A stretch of 15,920 nucleotides of DNA from Clostridia bacterium (GCA_025997215.1 BNUH01000062.1:1-15920); one strand, 5' to 3'. Shown: positions 6,247 through 14,100, counted from the first letter of the stretch. Notes: generated by a model from the letters alone, not told the origin. Numbers and translations: made by a program.

Positions 6247-6582
6247 ATGAGTCCGGAACTCATAACGGCGATAGCGGCGTTAATCTCGGGCGGCGGGATA
6301 ACGGCAGGATTGAAGATACTGCTGGAGCATACGAAAGATAAGCGCGAGGCGCGTGACAAGGAGATCGACGCGCGCATAGTCGCCTGGCAGACGATCAGCG
6401 ACAAGAATGAGGGTCGGCTAACATACCTGGAGCGCAAGCTGGAGGTGTACGAGCGGGACTTCCGAAGCCTGGAGCGGTACATCCGCCTGCTGGAGCAGAC
6501 GATCGTCCGCGCTGTGCCGCCGCTGAATCTGCCAGACCGCCCCGTGCTGGAGCGCGAGATGCTGGCGGACAAGGCGGAGTAA
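6247..6582 (+). CDS. Small membrane-anchored helical/coiled-coil protein B (paralogue of the previous gene)
   Basis: The 111-residue product starts MSPELITAIAALISGGGITA, a glycine-rich hydrophobic segment (about 4-26), followed by a basic/acidic helix (KDKREARDKEIDARI) and a long coiled-coil-like region (GRLTYLERKLEVYERDFRSLERYIRLLEQTIV) to about residue 88. A proline-rich linker and acidic tail close it. An AGAGGTGAG binding site overlaps the stop codon of the previous gene, so the pair is probably translationally coupled. The extended duplication of a hydrophobic-anchor/coiled-coil protein suggests that the two form a hetero-oligomer in the membrane. Function unknown. Confidence 0.78.
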   Translation: MSPELITAIAALISGGGITAGLKILLEHTKDKREARDKEIDARIVAWQTISDKNEGRLTYLERKLEVYERDFRSLERYIRLLEQTIVRAVPPLNLPDRPVLEREMLADKAE

Positions 6583-6607
6583 GGTTATGGTGTGACAGGG
6601 TAAGGGA

Positions 6608-6630
6608 GGGAATAGTGTTTTGCTATTCCC
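6608..6630. terminator. Hairpin between convergent operons
   Basis: GGGAATAG (6608-6615) and CTATTCCC (6623-6630) form a perfect eight-base stem around a seven-base loop. It lies after the three-gene module and overlaps the last codons and stop of the convergent glycoside hydrolase gene. No T-run follows on either strand, so termination by this hairpin alone is uncertain; it may instead protect the mRNA 3' ends. Confidence 0.5.
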
Positions 6631-8968
6631 GCTCGATTCGCACGGGAGTTGACGGTGGGATTGTAAAACCGGGAGCGTTGTCTTCTGTTTTTTGGATTTC
6701 TACGACGACGGTTGGTTGGGCGCCATCGGGCGACAGCGGCGTCAGGAGCAGGGAGTTCACGCCGCGCAGGGATTCCGGCATCGTCAATCCATCCAGCCGC
6801 CCGGTTAAGGAGTATGCTTGATAACCCTTCGGGCCTTCGAACAGCGTGGCGAAGTCCTTGCCGACGACCGCGCCGTCAACGCATACCGTGTATCGCTCGT
6901 TGACCAAGTCCGCGTCCACGTAGCTGTTGATGCCGAACCACGCGCGTTTGACCGCGCCGTGATCCTCGAACGCCGTCATGGTCTTTTCCGCCAGCAGTAC
7001 GGCCGGGATGTGCTGCAGATAGTAGCGGGATATGCTGGTCTCGCCCGTGATATCCTCCTCATAGAACGTGTGCGCGCCTATGAGCAGGCCCCAAAGCATC
7101 CGCCGCCGATCCTGGCTCGGCGCACTATAGCCGATGGTGCCGTGGTAGACCATGGCATCCAGCGGAATGAATCGCTCGCCGGGGTAATAGACCGCGCCCG
7201 GATCGGTGCGCGTGTGCAGCGCGTAACCGATTCTGCCGACGGCGCGGTGGGTCAGCATCTCGCTGGTGACGTCCACGCCGTGGCTGTTGAATTCGCTGAC
7301 GATGGCCATCTTCGCGCTGAAACTATCCTCGGCGGAGGAAGGGCAGCGCGTGTCAAAGTCGTAACGGCAGGTCTCGGCGGTCAGCACATCGATGTGATAG
7401 GTATGCTGAAGTGGCAGAAGCGGTAAAAGTTCGAACATTTTGTTAACTCGAGCAATCATTGCACCTGACTTCACGTACTTGCCAAAACCCATGATGTGGG
7501 TCAGACCACCCGCCCAAAGCCAGCCGCGCCACGGTTCGCCCCGTTCATCGATGGCGGTGTGGGGGTAGTCGGGAAACTGCGAGGCGTCGATGTCGTCAAA
7601 GTTATCGTGCAGGCTAACGTGGATATTCTGGTTGGAGTCGGTGCTCAAAGCATCGCGCAGACCATCCATGCCGCCGCAGCGTGGTTCAGCATCGTACGGC
7701 TCTGGGTAGCTGGTGTCGAAGCCGCCCTGCTGCCAGCCTGCGATGTACAGGATTTGGCGCATGCCGTCCGTCATGGCGGATAACGCCAGCGCGTTCCGCT
7801 TGATCTGCGCGAATGTTGTCGTACGGAACAGGTTTTGGGTGGTTGGAAATGCGTCCGAACGGTACGAATCGTCCGGCTGCGGGCCATACGTCGCCAGCTG
7901 CTTGTAAATGTAGGCATCCTTATAGAAGTCGAACGATGCGGCGCGGCTCAATCCCCGACGCCACAGCCGCGCGGCAGTCTGCCAGCCGGGTACGTCATCC
8001 TCAATAGGATAGGTTTCTATAATGAATATAGGATATGACGTAACAGGTATGCTCGCCAGACCGGGTTTGTCGGCGGGCACGCGTGCGACAATATCGCCGC
8101 CAATGATGCCGCGCCTTGAACCGTTGACTTCGACGACGCCCGTTGTGATCCAGGAATCCATGTGAGCGGATTCGACAAGCGTCAGTTGGTTGTCGTCGTA
8201 CAAGGCAGCGGCGTTTCGGGTGTTATATTTTTTATGATAACATATGGGTAACGCCATGTCTATCGGGATCAATCGGCCGCCCGCGTCGAAGGTTACAAGG
8301 TAACCGTCCGGCAATGATGCTAACGCAGGGAACGTTACGGATAATAATTCGTACGGTTCCAGTTCAAACAGATCTGTTAGTGAGATGGTGGTTTTATTTC
8401 CATCATGGTTATAGTGTATGGCGCAAGTGACGACGGGTTTGCCGTTGACGACATATTCCGCCGTTAGTCTATCGAATAATACCGAAACGCGCTGATTGGT
8501 TTCGCGGTTGCGGATATTCATTATAGGCTTAGAAAGGTTCATAATGTTTGAAGATTTGCGCGGTTCGGCAAGCTGAATGCTCTGCGGCTTGGATTGTGCA
8601 TCAACCCATGGGCGGCCCAGATTCCAGCTGGTGTCGATGTCGCCGACATAATAGCGCGCTAACGTGGAGTAGTCCGCGCTGGTTATACGCGCGTAAATAT
8701 GATAGGTGCCCGACCAATCCGACGCGACGCGCCACGGGATGGTTACCGCGATGATATCATCCTCGCGCCAAAGCAGCGGCAGCGGGAATGCCTCGCCTTC
8801 AGCCGTGTAAACCAGCGAGCGGTTCTCCGGTCTGCGCTGATGCCCATACTCCATGTCGATAAAGAAGCGCGCCGACGGATTTGTCAGGCCTTGATAATGC
8901 AGCGTTACCCATAGGGTGTCGCCGGGGTTGATGTAGGTGGCGCTGATGGTGGCTTTGAGTAGGTGCAT
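6623..8968 (-). CDS. Cytoplasmic glycoside hydrolase resembling the GH101/GH129 group
   Basis: The 781-residue enzyme has an N-terminal beta-rich region, then a probable TIM barrel from about residue 330 to 620 and a C-terminal beta region. Barrel landmarks recall endo-alpha-N-acetylgalactosaminidase-like enzymes: ILYIAGWQQGGFDTSYPE (about 406-423), NIHVSLHDNFDD (about 448-459), TYHIDVLTAE (about 523-532) and GVDVTSEMLT (about 564-573). D527 and E570 are my candidates for nucleophile and acid/base. There is no signal peptide, so it should act inside the cell on what the adjacent transporter imports. GGAG just before ATG 8968 favours that start over an upstream one at 9019. It is last in the operon, after a hairpin. 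The hydrolase fold is fairly sure; family and substrate are not. Confidence 0.65.
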   Translation of the reverse strand: MHLLKATISATYINPGDTLWVTLHYQGLTNPSARFFIDMEYGHQRRPENRSLVYTAEGEAFPLPLLWREDDIIAVTIPWRVASDWSGTYHIYARITSADYSTLARYYVGDIDTSWNLGRPWVDAQSKPQSIQLAEPRKSSNIMNLSKPIMNIRNRETNQRVSVLFDRLTAEYVVNGKPVVTCAIHYNHDGNKTTISLTDLFELEPYELLSVTFPALASLPDGYLVTFDAGGRLIPIDMALPICYHKKYNTRNAAALYDDNQLTLVESAHMDSWITTGVVEVNGSRRGIIGGDIVARVPADKPGLASIPVTSYPIFIIETYPIEDDVPGWQTAARLWRRGLSRAASFDFYKDAYIYKQLATYGPQPDDSYRSDAFPTTQNLFRTTTFAQIKRNALALSAMTDGMRQILYIAGWQQGGFDTSYPEPYDAEPRCGGMDGLRDALSTDSNQNIHVSLHDNFDDIDASQFPDYPHTAIDERGEPWRGWLWAGGLTHIMGFGKYVKSGAMIARVNKMFELLPLLPLQHTYHIDVLTAETCRYDFDTRCPSSAEDSFSAKMAIVSEFNSHGVDVTSEMLTHRAVGRIGYALHTRTDPGAVYYPGERFIPLDAMVYHGTIGYSAPSQDRRRMLWGLLIGAHTFYEEDITGETSISRYYLQHIPAVLLAEKTMTAFEDHGAVKRAWFGINSYVDADLVNERYTVCVDGAVVGKDFATLFEGPKGYQAYSLTGRLDGLTMPESLRGVNSLLLTPLSPDGAQPTVVVEIQKTEDNAPGFTIPPSTPVRIERE

Positions 8969-8980
8969 GTTTGCTCCAAC

Positions 8981-9014
8981 AAAACATGAGACTGGCGCTT
9001 GCGCCAGCCTCATG
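8981..9014 (-). terminator. Strong intercistronic hairpin with T-run (attenuator or partial terminator)
   Basis: On the minus strand 9014-8985 forms a nearly perfect stem: CATGAGGCTGGCGC pairs with its complement around AA, with one G-U pair, followed by TTTT-G-TT. It lies between the solute-binding protein stop and the hydrolase start. Such hairpins raise expression of the binding protein relative to the downstream gene by partial termination or by protecting the upstream mRNA end. Confidence 0.8.
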
Positions 9015-9024
9015 CTCACTAAGT

Positions 9025-11004
9025 TTATTCTGCGATCCCCTTAACATATCCTTCCCACGAGGCTGGATATGTTTTCATCATGTATTCTTTGGCGCGCTCC
9101 AGCGATTCGTCGTTGACGCCCTTCGACGCGGTCAGGTCGAGCACAGCCTGGAAGTACTCTTCAAACTGGGCGTCGTTCTCGGCGGTGAAAACGCGCAGCA
9201 CCAGCGGATCGAACTCGGAACCGCGCGTGTCCTCGAACGCCTTCAGCTCCGGCACATCGTTGGTGAACGTCCAGATGTTGGCGTCGCGGGTGACGATGTC
9301 CGTCGTCTTGGGCAGCGTATCGAACGCGCCGGAGGCAAAGAATTCACTCACACTCTTCGAGCCGAAGCGCGACGCGTCGACATTCTCATACATGTACAGC
9401 GGGCTGAATATGCCGCCCGTATTCACCAGCGAGTAGAAGTTGGGCCATGCGGGCGTCGCGCCTTCGCGGAATACGCGGGTGTAGGCCAGGTTGTACTTCT
9501 CATGAGCTTTGTTGTCAACGCCGTAAACCAGTTCGTCCTCGAGTTCCTTATATGCTTCCTTGAATACGCGGCCTCCGGTCGGCATGTAATCCCACAGCCC
9601 ATTCGCGGCGTCGTACGGACCCCAGCATGTCAGCAGCATGCCCACGTCCGTGGCGAGGAAATCCAGGAAGCGCAGTACGCGCGGTAGATCCTTTTCCGAC
9701 ACCTGGTTCTTGAATATGCTCATCTGGTATCCGGTTATCTCGTTGCGGCCCTGGATCCAGGTGTCCGTGTCGACGGGGATGTCGAAGTAGACCTTGCGAT
9801 ACTGGTAGGGTTTTGTCTCCGGCAGGGCCAGATCCATCCAATGCCAGGCGTAGAGCACGGCGTACTCGCCGTTGTTTTTCTTGGCGGTGAATTGGTCGGA
9901 GCCATCCACGAGGCACGCGCGGGGCGCGACGCCATCCTGAATCCATCCGGTGAACATCTTCAGGTCGTCCTTGAATCGCTGATCCAGCACGCCGAAACGG
10001 ATGCTCTCGGTGGCAGGATGGTAGTACGTCAGGTTGTTGCCGTTGGGCATTCCATCCCACACGAGCGACTGCACCTGCAGCAGCGCCCAATTCTCGCCGC
10101 TGCCGTCGGCGATGTAGGTCGCGTACACGGGGCGGCCATCCTCGGTGATGTTGTTATCATCGATGGCCTTTTGGATGCGGTGGAAGAATTCGTTCAACTC
10201 TTCAATATTGGTTATGGGAACATCATAGATATCCTCGCGGGTGTAATAGCCCTGCTCGGCGAAGAGCGCGTCTATCTCGGCCTGGGTCTTGGCCTCGGGG
10301 TAGGCGAGCTTCAGGATGTCGTCGCGGACCATCACGCGGTCGTACGGGCCGCGCGCATCCTCCGGCGCGGATATATATTGGTAGCGCGACATGTCGGTAT
10401 CCGGCCAGAGCCGCTGCACATTCTCGGCGGTGCCGTTGTAGTCCACCGGGACGCCGTACTGCTTACCCGTCGCCTGGTAACCCTCCGCCCATTTGTTGGG
10501 CTGGGTCTTTTGGACGGCGGCGTAGATGTTCGGCGCGTACTTCTCCAGAAGGCCGCTGTCGCGCAGTTCATACAATACGCCAGCCTCCACCAGGTCGATG
10601 TTTTCGCCTACGCCATACGCCAGGTCCGTGAAATCCCCGGCCGCCGCGTGCTTCATCACGGACGCTTTCAGGTCGGAGCCTTGGTTATCATAGGAGTTAT
10701 CCACGTCCATCTTGATGCCAAAGATCCGCTCGATCTCCGGGCTGACCACGTCCAGCTCGGATTTGATGCGGTTGAGCACCTCGGTGCCGTGCGCCATCCA
10801 GAATGTCAGGGTGAGAGGTTCGCCCTCGAAGTCCGGCAATTCCGATGAATCCTTGACCGAGGCCAGCAGTTCATCCCAGCCGCCGCCCGCCTCGAACATG
10901 TCCACGGTGATCTTGTCCGCCGCCAAAGCGGGGAACAGTCCGCCGAGTGTGCCCAGCATTGCCAGGCACAGCAGCAGCGCCAGCGCTTTTTGAGTCCGCA
11001 ACAT
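9025..11004 (-). CDS. Extracellular solute-binding protein of a carbohydrate ABC transporter (LplA-like)
   Basis: The 659-residue protein captures a sugar or oligosaccharide outside the cell for the two permeases encoded just upstream. It begins with a signal peptide (charged MLRTQK, hydrophobic core to about residue 24, then PALA-A-D as a signal peptidase I site). The mature part has features of family 1/LplA-type binding proteins: PLTLTFWMAHG, IERIFGIKMDVDN, DLKASVMKHAAAGDFTDLAYGV, and a long C-terminal lobe with GYQMSIFKN. It is longer than the usual 500-560 residues. No lipobox cysteine follows the signal core; the only nearby cysteine (C13) is inside the hydrophobic core with leucine at -1. 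AAGGAGGAG lies six bases before ATG 11004. The sugar cannot be named from the sequence. Confidence 0.88.
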   Translation of the reverse strand: MLRTQKALALLLCLAMLGTLGGLFPALAADKITVDMFEAGGGWDELLASVKDSSELPDFEGEPLTLTFWMAHGTEVLNRIKSELDVVSPEIERIFGIKMDVDNSYDNQGSDLKASVMKHAAAGDFTDLAYGVGENIDLVEAGVLYELRDSGLLEKYAPNIYAAVQKTQPNKWAEGYQATGKQYGVPVDYNGTAENVQRLWPDTDMSRYQYISAPEDARGPYDRVMVRDDILKLAYPEAKTQAEIDALFAEQGYYTREDIYDVPITNIEELNEFFHRIQKAIDDNNITEDGRPVYATYIADGSGENWALLQVQSLVWDGMPNGNNLTYYHPATESIRFGVLDQRFKDDLKMFTGWIQDGVAPRACLVDGSDQFTAKKNNGEYAVLYAWHWMDLALPETKPYQYRKVYFDIPVDTDTWIQGRNEITGYQMSIFKNQVSEKDLPRVLRFLDFLATDVGMLLTCWGPYDAANGLWDYMPTGGRVFKEAYKELEDELVYGVDNKAHEKYNLAYTRVFREGATPAWPNFYSLVNTGGIFSPLYMYENVDASRFGSKSVSEFFASGAFDTLPKTTDIVTRDANIWTFTNDVPELKAFEDTRGSEFDPLVLRVFTAENDAQFEEYFQAVLDLTASKGVNDESLERAKEYMMKTYPASWEGYVKGIAE

Positions 11005-11030
11005 TGTTAGCTCCTCCTTGAATTATATAG

Positions 11031-11047
11031 TTCCGCCGCCGGCGGAA
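11031..11047. repeat. GC-rich hairpin between permease and binding-protein genes
   Basis: TTCCGCC and GGCGGAA form a perfect seven-base stem around GCC, within the 61-base gap between the second permease and the solute-binding protein. No T-run follows on the coding (minus) strand. It may be an mRNA processing or stability element separating permease and binding-protein expression. Confidence 0.5.
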
Positions 11048-11065
11048 AGGATCGCTCGATCAGAT

Positions 11066-11959
11066 TTACTCTTTAACACCGCCTAATGTTAATCCTTGTA
11101 TAAAATATTTCTGCAAGAATGGATACACCAATATAATGGGCAGCGTCGATACGATGATCTGCGCGTTCTTGAGGCCTGCGCCTGTGCGTGTGGTTATCTC
11201 CGGCGGGATGTCGCCCGCCTCTATCGCGGCGCGGATCAGGGATGTAATGCGCTCCGATTCATTCAGCACGCGCTGCAGCTCGAATTGGAGCGTGTTCCAG
11301 CGCTGGGTGGTCATGTAATACAGCGTGGTCGTCCAGTCATTCCAATGGTTCACAGCCTCCAGGAGTATGAACGTCGCGATGATGGGCATGCACAGCGGCG
11401 CCGCGATGCTGATCATGATGCGAAACGGCCCCGCGCCGTCGATCATCGCCGACTCCTCATAGCTATCCGATATGCCGCTAAGGTATGTCCTGAATAGCGT
11501 GAATGTAAAGAATCCAAACAGTCCGGGAAGCACGTATACCAGCGGATTATTCAGCAGCTTCATATTTGAATATAACAGGTATGTCGCTACCAGGCCGCCG
11601 GATATGTATGTCGGTATAATAAGGAATGTTGTGATTAGCCTGCGCCTGGGCAGGTAGCGTCGGGAAAGCGCATACGCCGCCGGGAATTCCACGCAAAGAT
11701 GCATCGCAACCGCCGTGATAACGCGGACGATGGTTACCAACGCCGCGCGGACGATGCTGTCGTTCTTAAACAACGCGGTGTAGTTGACCAGCGTGATGCG
11801 GCGCGGCCAGAGCATCAGCCCGACACTCGCGCTGAACGTGGTGTCGTTGAGGGATATCGCCAGCACGTTCAGGTAAGGGATGATGATCGTCAGGCACAGC
11901 GCCGTCATGAGGATCATGTTGAACACATTGAAAACGCGCCGAGGAGCGGTGGGCTTCAT
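11066..11959 (-). CDS. Carbohydrate ABC transporter permease (LplC/YtcP-like)
   Basis: This 297-residue inner-membrane permease forms the translocation pore with its partner encoded just before it. It has about six hydrophobic segments (for example LMTALCLTIIIPYLNVLAISL at about 17-37 and FLIIPTYISGGLVATYLLY at about 112-130). The ATPase-contact EAA loop is ESAMIDGAGPFRIMISIAAPLCMP (about 169-192). The C-terminus FIQGLTLGGVKE is typical of this CUT1 subgroup. The frame extends to a GTG at 11968, but that codon lies inside the binding site AGGAGG (11973-11968), which sits eight bases before ATG 11959; I therefore use 11959. The same AGGAGG overlaps the stop codon of the preceding permease, so the two are coupled. 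Confidence 0.92.
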   Translation of the reverse strand: MKPTAPRRVFNVFNMILMTALCLTIIIPYLNVLAISLNDTTFSASVGLMLWPRRITLVNYTALFKNDSIVRAALVTIVRVITAVAMHLCVEFPAAYALSRRYLPRRRLITTFLIIPTYISGGLVATYLLYSNMKLLNNPLVYVLPGLFGFFTFTLFRTYLSGISDSYEESAMIDGAGPFRIMISIAAPLCMPIIATFILLEAVNHWNDWTTTLYYMTTQRWNTLQFELQRVLNESERITSLIRAAIEAGDIPPEITTRTGAGLKNAQIIVSTLPIILVYPFLQKYFIQGLTLGGVKE

Positions 11960-11971
11960 CTGACTCACCTC

Positions 11972-12919
11972 CTACAACACTGAAACGTTGTTAACCTTGC
12001 GCGACAGGAAGTTGACGCCCAGCGTCAGCACTAGCGCTAACAACCCGCGCGCCAATCCCAGCGCGATGGTCAGCGAGTACTGACCGTTACCGATGCCTAA
12101 CTTATATACCATCGTATCTATCGTATCGAACAGGATGAACGGGTTGCGCAGCCCGTACACCAGGTCGAAGTTGCTGCCCAAAATGCTGCCAATGCTAAGG
12201 ATGAATAGCACGACGGCGGTGGTCGAGATGCCCGGCAGCGTGATGTGCCAGGTCTGGCGCAGCCGGCCCGCGCCGTCCACGTCCGCCGCCTCGTAGAGCT
12301 GCGGGTCGATCGCCGTGATCGCCGATAGAAAGAATATGGAACCATAACCGATTTCCCGCCAGTTATTCAGGATCACCAGCAGCGGGACGAATAATTTCTG
12401 CCGGGATAGATACAGCGTACGGATGTGATTGGGATTGAACACCAGCGCCAGCTCGTTCACGAAGCCGTATTCATCCAGCAGTACCTTGGTCAAACCGATG
12501 ATGCTGATCCACGACAAAAAGTGGGGCATGTAGGTGATGGTCTGCACGGTGCGCTTGAAGCGGCGGATGGTCAGCTCGTTGAACAGCAGCGCCAGGATCA
12601 GCTGCAGCGGCAGGGTCGTCGCCAGGTTGAGCAGGCTTAATTGGATGGTGCTGCCGATGGAACCCATCAGCTGTTTATTGGAAAATATCGCGATGAAATT
12701 CGCTAGGCCATGCTTCGCGGCCCACGGGCTGTTAAAGAATCCCTTCCATATATTGTAATTCTTGAACGCCGCCAGCAGCCCGAACATAGGCGCGTACGCG
12801 AACACCGCGACGGCGGCGATGGCCGGCAGCGTCATCAGATACAGTGGCGCTATGGGGTACAGCGAGGACTTGCCGCGCCGTTTAAGACACGTGGTTGTCA
12901 GGCGCCTCGAGCTAAGCAT
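11972..12919 (-). CDS. Carbohydrate ABC transporter permease (LplB/YteP-like)
   Basis: This 315-residue membrane permease is the first of the pair. It has about six membrane segments (YLMTLPAIAAVAVFAYAPMFGLLAAF at about 27-52 is the first). The EAA loop is EAADVDGAGRLRQTWHITLPGI (210-231). Family landmarks include YMPHFLSWISI and NNWREIGYGSIFFLSAI. The N-terminus before the first segment is basic (SSRRLTTTCLKRRGK), as expected on the cytoplasmic side. An AGGTGGA-type site precedes ATG 12919. The start lies inside the end of the regulator gene, overlapping it by 22 bases, which implies coupled translation. No ATP-binding subunit is encoded nearby; transporters of this type usually use a shared MsmK-like ATPase encoded elsewhere. 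Confidence 0.92.
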   Translation of the reverse strand: MLSSRRLTTTCLKRRGKSSLYPIAPLYLMTLPAIAAVAVFAYAPMFGLLAAFKNYNIWKGFFNSPWAAKHGLANFIAIFSNKQLMGSIGSTIQLSLLNLATTLPLQLILALLFNELTIRRFKRTVQTITYMPHFLSWISIIGLTKVLLDEYGFVNELALVFNPNHIRTLYLSRQKLFVPLLVILNNWREIGYGSIFFLSAITAIDPQLYEAADVDGAGRLRQTWHITLPGISTTAVVLFILSIGSILGSNFDLVYGLRNPFILFDTIDTMVYKLGIGNGQYSLTIALGLARGLLALVLTLGVNFLSRKVNNVSVL

Positions 12920-13986
12920 GCTTCCACCTGCCCGTTGTGTTCGAAATTGTCTATTCGTGGCGCGCTGACCGACTGACGCTCGATTAGCGCTGTGGATAAC
13001 GCGACGGTGCGCGGCAGTTTCCGTGCGTCCGTGGATTTTTCGTGCAATGTGTCCAACGTTTCGACGATCATGCCGACCGCCGTGCGTGCCATCTCATCCT
13101 CCGGAAACGCCAGCGATGTCAGCGGCGGCGAGGATAGCCTGGCCCAGGTGTCGTCCATGCCGACGAGGGAGATATCGTCAGGCACGCGGAGGTTGTGTTC
13201 GTAGAGATACTGTTGTACGCCGCTTAGTAGTGTGTCGTTGGCAATCAGCGCGGTGGGCATGAGGTTTTTCTTGAGCCATGACGCGAACGCCCGGCAGCCG
13301 CCCTCCACGCTGTACAATTCACATGGTATGAAAATTTCGTGATCCAATGAAAACGCGCGCATGGCCGATTGATATCCCGCGCGCCGCTGGCGTTCGACGT
13401 CGGCATCCCAGTCCGGCGCGAGGTAGGCGATCCTGCGATGGCCGTGGCTGTGGAGGTGTTGAACGGCCACGTACATGCCTTCGCTGTTATTCAATATAAC
13501 TTTGTTGATGCCCATCACGTTCGCGATGCGCTCGACCATCACGATGGGTTCAGCCATGTTGGTGAAGCAGCTCTGCAGCGGCCGAAAGTCATTCCCACCA
13601 ATAGCGGTAAGGATGATGCCGCACGCGCCTAGCTCGCGCAATTTGTTGATTCGGTCTAATATCTCGGCGGCGGTATGCTCATCTTTAACAGTGTCCGTTA
13701 TAACTGTATAGCCGCTCTCTGCGGCGAAATGGTTGATGCTGTCCACCAATCTGGCGAAGATCATGTTCTGATGCGTCTGGTGGATGATGTGGCCCAGCAG
13801 CTTCGGCGGGCAGGAGGTCTGCCGGCTTTGGGGCAGCGGAACCACGTAACCCAGTTTCAGGATGGACGATTCCACCTGGGTTTGCTTATCCCTGGACACG
13901 GACGCGCTGCCTCTGATTACGCGCGTAACGGTGGCCACCGAGACCCGCGCGTCGTCGGCGATATCCTGCAGGCGCACTTTTTGCAT
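12898..13986 (-). CDS. LacI-family regulator of the transporter-hydrolase operon
   Basis: This 362-residue LacI-type regulator is the first gene of the operon it probably controls. Residues 5-26 (RLQDIADDARVSVATVTRVI) are the helix-turn-helix. The hinge is unusual: after LGYV it reads PLPQSRQTSCPPK, without the usual N-x-x-A-R-x-L. The effector domain begins KLLGHIIHQTHQNMIFARLV and has family landmarks (HSHGHRRIAYLAPDWDAD; VPDDISLVGMDDTWARLSSPPLTSL). The effector is presumably the imported sugar. The frame opens at a GTG (14007), but AAAGGAG (13995-14001) is eight bases before ATG 13986, and 14007 coincides with the predicted transcription start, so I use 13986. Its 3' end overlaps the first permease by 22 bases. 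Confidence 0.93.
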   Translation of the reverse strand: MQKVRLQDIADDARVSVATVTRVIRGSASVSRDKQTQVESSILKLGYVVPLPQSRQTSCPPKLLGHIIHQTHQNMIFARLVDSINHFAAESGYTVITDTVKDEHTAAEILDRINKLRELGACGIILTAIGGNDFRPLQSCFTNMAEPIVMVERIANVMGINKVILNNSEGMYVAVQHLHSHGHRRIAYLAPDWDADVERQRRAGYQSAMRAFSLDHEIFIPCELYSVEGGCRAFASWLKKNLMPTALIANDTLLSGVQQYLYEHNLRVPDDISLVGMDDTWARLSSPPLTSLAFPEDEMARTAVGMIVETLDTLHEKSTDARKLPRTVALSTALIERQSVSAPRIDNFEHNGQVEACLARGA

Positions 13987-14013
13987 GCGGTCAGCTCCTT
14001 TGCTCACCCTGTA

Positions 14014-14042
14014 ATTATACTGGCAGCCATGATATTTGTCAA
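14014..14042 (-). promoter_or_regulatory. Full-consensus promoter of the LacI-transporter-hydrolase operon
   Basis: On the minus strand TTGACA (14042-14037) and TATAAT (14019-14014) match the vegetative consensus at every base, with 17 bp between. Transcription should start near 14007, giving a leader of about 20 bases. Such a strong promoter implies tight repression, fitting a LacI regulator encoded first in the operon. TGGC-A-GCCA (14021-14029) lies in the spacer. Confidence 0.92.
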
Positions 14043-14051
14043 GAATAGACC

Positions 14052-14066
14052 TCTGAAAATTTCAGA
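14052..14066. promoter_or_regulatory. Perfect 15-bp palindrome upstream of the operon promoter, candidate operator
   Basis: TCTGAAA-A-TTTCAGA is a perfect inverted repeat centred about 50 bases upstream of the predicted operon transcription start. AGAATAG occurs on either side, at 14042-14048 and 14064-14070, 22 bp apart (about two helical turns). It is a candidate binding site for the LacI protein of the operon or for a global carbon regulator. Assignment is inference; the sequence is not the classic cre consensus. Confidence 0.5.
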
Positions 14067-14100
14067 ATAGGCTGAATTCGCAGAAAGCATAGCCGCCACC

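Noticed and set aside
6818..7426. Plus-strand frame of 202 codons opposite the glycoside hydrolase
   Set aside because: No motif, no ribosome binding site, and fully antisense to a gene with conserved barrel motifs.
9841..10848. Long open frame on the plus strand, antisense to the binding-protein gene (335 codons)
   Set aside because: It lies wholly opposite a well-supported ABC binding protein, has no ribosome binding site or recognisable motif, and is a by-product of the GC-rich codon pattern.
11022..11050. TATAAT on the minus strand just before the binding-protein gene, considered as an internal promoter
   Set aside because: No -35-like sequence occurs at 16-18 bp (the position reads CCTTTC), and the box abuts the ribosome binding site; it may be chance A/T richness.
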